Shown here: positions 23,843 through 25,079 of the stretch, in pieces
Layout of the letters: each line of letters opens with the position of its first letter
How positions within the stretch are numbered: position 1 is the first letter of the stretch
Assembly: GCA_964389375.1 (NCBI GenBank)
Contig: CAYMDP010000041.1
Coordinates: forward strand, 1-25,079
Direction: 5' to 3'
Length of the DNA: 25,079 nucleotides
Source of the DNA: CAYMDP01 sp964389375
Lineage (GTDB): Bacteria > Bdellovibrionota > Bdellovibrionia > Bdellovibrionales > UBA1609
Notes under the pieces: model-generated
Seen by the model: the letters and a program-made list of their open reading frames with translations, nothing else
What the model was told of the DNA's origin: nothing
Database searches by the model: none
Program-made: the position numbers and the translations under genes

Positions 23843-24724
23843 ATGAAAAGACCCCAGCAGCAGCGCCCTAAAAAATCAAAACCGAATTATTCAAAGCCAA
23901 ACCAAGGGAAACCCAGTCATTCAAAGCCGGGCCCCTTAAAATTAAATCATCGCCCGGGCCCTCGTCCTCCACAAAAAGAGAAGGCTCTCGGGCGCCTTGT
24001 GATCGGGTATCACTCGGTTCGTGAGGCTCTAAAAGTCAGGCCCCAAGCAGCGGGCGAGCTGTCGGTCATCGCCGGACATAGTGAGGAAAGCCAGGGTGAA
24101 ATCGGTGAAATCCTAAACTTGGCCAAAAAATATCGATTAAAATTGAAAGAAGTCAGTCGAGAAAGTTTGGATCGCTTAGGATCTGGCCACCAAGGGGTTT
24201 GCCTTCAAGTCCTTGAAGATCCCCAGTTCAGTTGGGCCAGTTTAGATTCGGGCGAGCCTCAAAGGCTCCTAATATTGGACGAAATTTCTGATCCGCACAA
24301 TCTTGGGGCAATATTAAGGACGGCTTGGCTCTTAGGCGCTAGAGCCCTTTTTGTTTCCGAAGCTCGCTCAGCCCACTTAACGCCAACGGTCACTAAGGTC
24401 GCCTCAGGTGGCGCCGAGCACGTTCCTTTGGTCGTTGAGTCCAACCTGGGAGCCCTGATTAAAAACCTAAAAGAAAAGGGTTTTTGGATTTACGGGCTGG
24501 CGGGTGAGTCCCAGGACAGCCTCTATTCTACTGAATTTGCCGAGAAAACCGCTCTCGTTCTGGGTTCTGAGGGTAAAGGTCTTCGGGTTTCGACCTCCAA
24601 TGCTTGCGATGTTTTGCTCTCTATTCCGCAGGTTGATGCTCAAGCAAGCTTCAATGCTTCCGTGGCGGCAGGGCTTGCTTTGGGCGAGCTTTTCCGGCAA
24701 CATTCTCAATTCGGAAAAGTCTAA
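23843..24724 (+). CDS. rlmB: TrmH/SpoU-family 2'-O-ribose methyltransferase, RlmB-like
   Basis: The 293-aa product starts at the ATG immediately after the pyrF stop. The first 46 residues are basic and low in complexity (repeated SKP/GKP and polyproline), probably disordered and RNA-binding. An L30e-like substrate-binding domain follows (about 52-125, YHSVREAL, SGHQGVCL), then the SPOUT domain (about 140-287): motif 1 DPHNLGAILRTA (150-161; N153, R159), motif 2 LGSEGKGLR (240-248), and motif 3 IPQ...SFNASVAAGLALGE. RlmB methylates G2251 of 23S rRNA using S-adenosylmethionine. The fold and two-domain order fit RlmB best, but other TrmH-type RNA targets remain possible. It is the last protein gene of the cluster. 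Confidence 0.88.
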   Translation: MKRPQQQRPKKSKPNYSKPNQGKPSHSKPGPLKLNHRPGPRPPQKEKALGRLVIGYHSVREALKVRPQAAGELSVIAGHSEESQGEIGEILNLAKKYRLKLKEVSRESLDRLGSGHQGVCLQVLEDPQFSWASLDSGEPQRLLILDEISDPHNLGAILRTAWLLGARALFVSEARSAHLTPTVTKVASGGAEHVPLVVESNLGALIKNLKEKGFWIYGLAGESQDSLYSTEFAEKTALVLGSEGKGLRVSTSNACDVLLSIPQVDAQASFNASVAAGLALGELFRQHSQFGKV

Positions 24725-24744
24725 AAAAATCAGGAAAATATCCT

Positions 24745-24774
24745 TTGACTGCGACTTTAACCTTCAAGTAGAAA
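24745..24774 (+). promoter_or_regulatory. Candidate promoter of the tRNA cluster
   Basis: TTGACT (24745-24750) and TAGAAA (24769-24774) are 18 nt apart, about 80 nt before the first tRNA. A 6-bp hairpin (CGGTTG-CGTGT-CAACCG, 24778-24794) follows. Prediction by eye. Confidence 0.45.
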
Positions 24775-24851
24775 TGGCGGTTGCGTGTCAACCGGCGGCC
24801 CCTTTATTTCCTTTTTACCGAGGATTTGGTGGTCGGGTGTTTTTGTTTATC

Positions 24852-24927
24852 GCTGGGTTAGCTCAATTGGTAGAGCAGCTGATTTGTAATCAGCAGGTTG
24901 CGGGTTCGAGTCCCATACCCAGCTCCA
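24852..24927 (+). tRNA. tRNA-Thr (anticodon TGT)
   Basis: 76 nt with an encoded CCA. The acceptor GCTGGGT pairs with ACCCAGC, D-stem GCTC/GAGC, anticodon stem GCTGA/TCAGC with loop TTTGTAA (anticodon TGT), and T-loop TTCGAGT. The T-stem (GCGGG/CCCAT) has one C-A mismatch and one G-U pair. It reads ACA codons and others by wobble. Confidence 0.95.
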
Positions 24928-24928
24928 G

Positions 24929-25014
24929 GGAGAGGTGCCCGAGTGGCTAAAGGGGACGGACTGTAAATCCGTTGGCTCACGCCTACGTAGGTTCGAATCC
25001 TACCCTCTCCACCA
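24929..25014 (+). tRNA. tRNA-Tyr (anticodon GTA)
   Basis: 86 nt with an encoded CCA and a long variable arm, as expected for class II tRNA-Tyr. The acceptor GGAGAGG pairs with CCTCTCC; anticodon stem ACGGA/TCCGT with loop CTGTAAA (anticodon GTA). It begins 2 nt after tRNA-Thr, so both come from one precursor. Confidence 0.96.
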
Positions 25015-25028
25015 AAGGCACGTAATGG

Positions 25029-25079
25029 GCGGGAGTAGCTCAATTGGCTAGAGTATCAGCCTTCCAAGCTGAGGGTTGC
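25029..25079 (+). tRNA. tRNA-Gly (anticodon TCC), cut by the window end
   Basis: The 5' half is visible: acceptor GCGGGAG, D-stem GCTC with the AATTGGCTA loop, and anticodon stem TCAGC/GCTGA with loop CTTCCAA (anticodon TCC). The T-arm and 3' acceptor lie outside. It starts 14 nt after tRNA-Tyr. Confidence 0.92.

Overview
The window is chromosomal DNA from a flagellated, diderm bacterium with many exported proteins. A flagellin whose conserved N-terminus begins MGMRVSTN, an NtrYX-type two-component pair, several signal-peptide proteins and a TPR/beta-barrel protein all fit Bdellovibrionota or a related former deltaproteobacterial lineage. That placement is inference from protein style, not proof. 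The sequence is a draft assembly: a run of 100 Ns lies inside clpB and is flanked by identical 55-bp ends.

Left part (1-6270, almost all minus strand). The genes are: the N-terminal part of an exported protein cut by the window edge; a small exported protein of unknown function; a large coiled-coil/TPR/beta-barrel envelope protein; a FecR-domain exported protein; a GmhB-like HAD phosphatase that lacks the usual zinc loop; and a XerC/D-type tyrosine recombinase. Between the first two genes is a decayed fragment matching the C-terminal end of the TPR/barrel gene.

Middle part (6271-11000). A sigma-54 activator without a receiver domain (plus strand) converges on a histone-H1-like lysine-rich protein with an acidic tail. 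Next come a flagellin gene with a clear intrinsic terminator and a long leader carrying a possible six-codon upstream ORF, then a membrane-anchored alpha/beta hydrolase and a small four-cysteine protein.

Right part (11000-25079). clpB (plus) converges on an exported protein that looks like a degenerate kinase fold. Their shared 3' intergenic space holds a compact, GC-rich, palindrome-loaded element. From 15167 to 24724 nine genes run head to tail with overlaps or very short gaps: ribE, a RibBX-like ribBA variant, ribH, an unknown 80-aa gene, ntrY-like, ntrX-like, proS, pyrF and rlmB. They could form one long operon joining riboflavin synthesis, a two-component system, prolyl-tRNA charging, UMP synthesis and rRNA methylation. 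The window closes with tRNA-Thr(TGT), tRNA-Tyr(GTA) and a truncated tRNA-Gly(TCC), the order that precedes tuf in many proteobacteria.

I did not find CRISPR arrays, insertion sequences, phage genes or a defence island. The most unusual items are the exported kinase-like protein, the palindromic element beside clpB, the RibBX-type loss of GTP cyclohydrolase II residues, and the bipolar histone-like protein.
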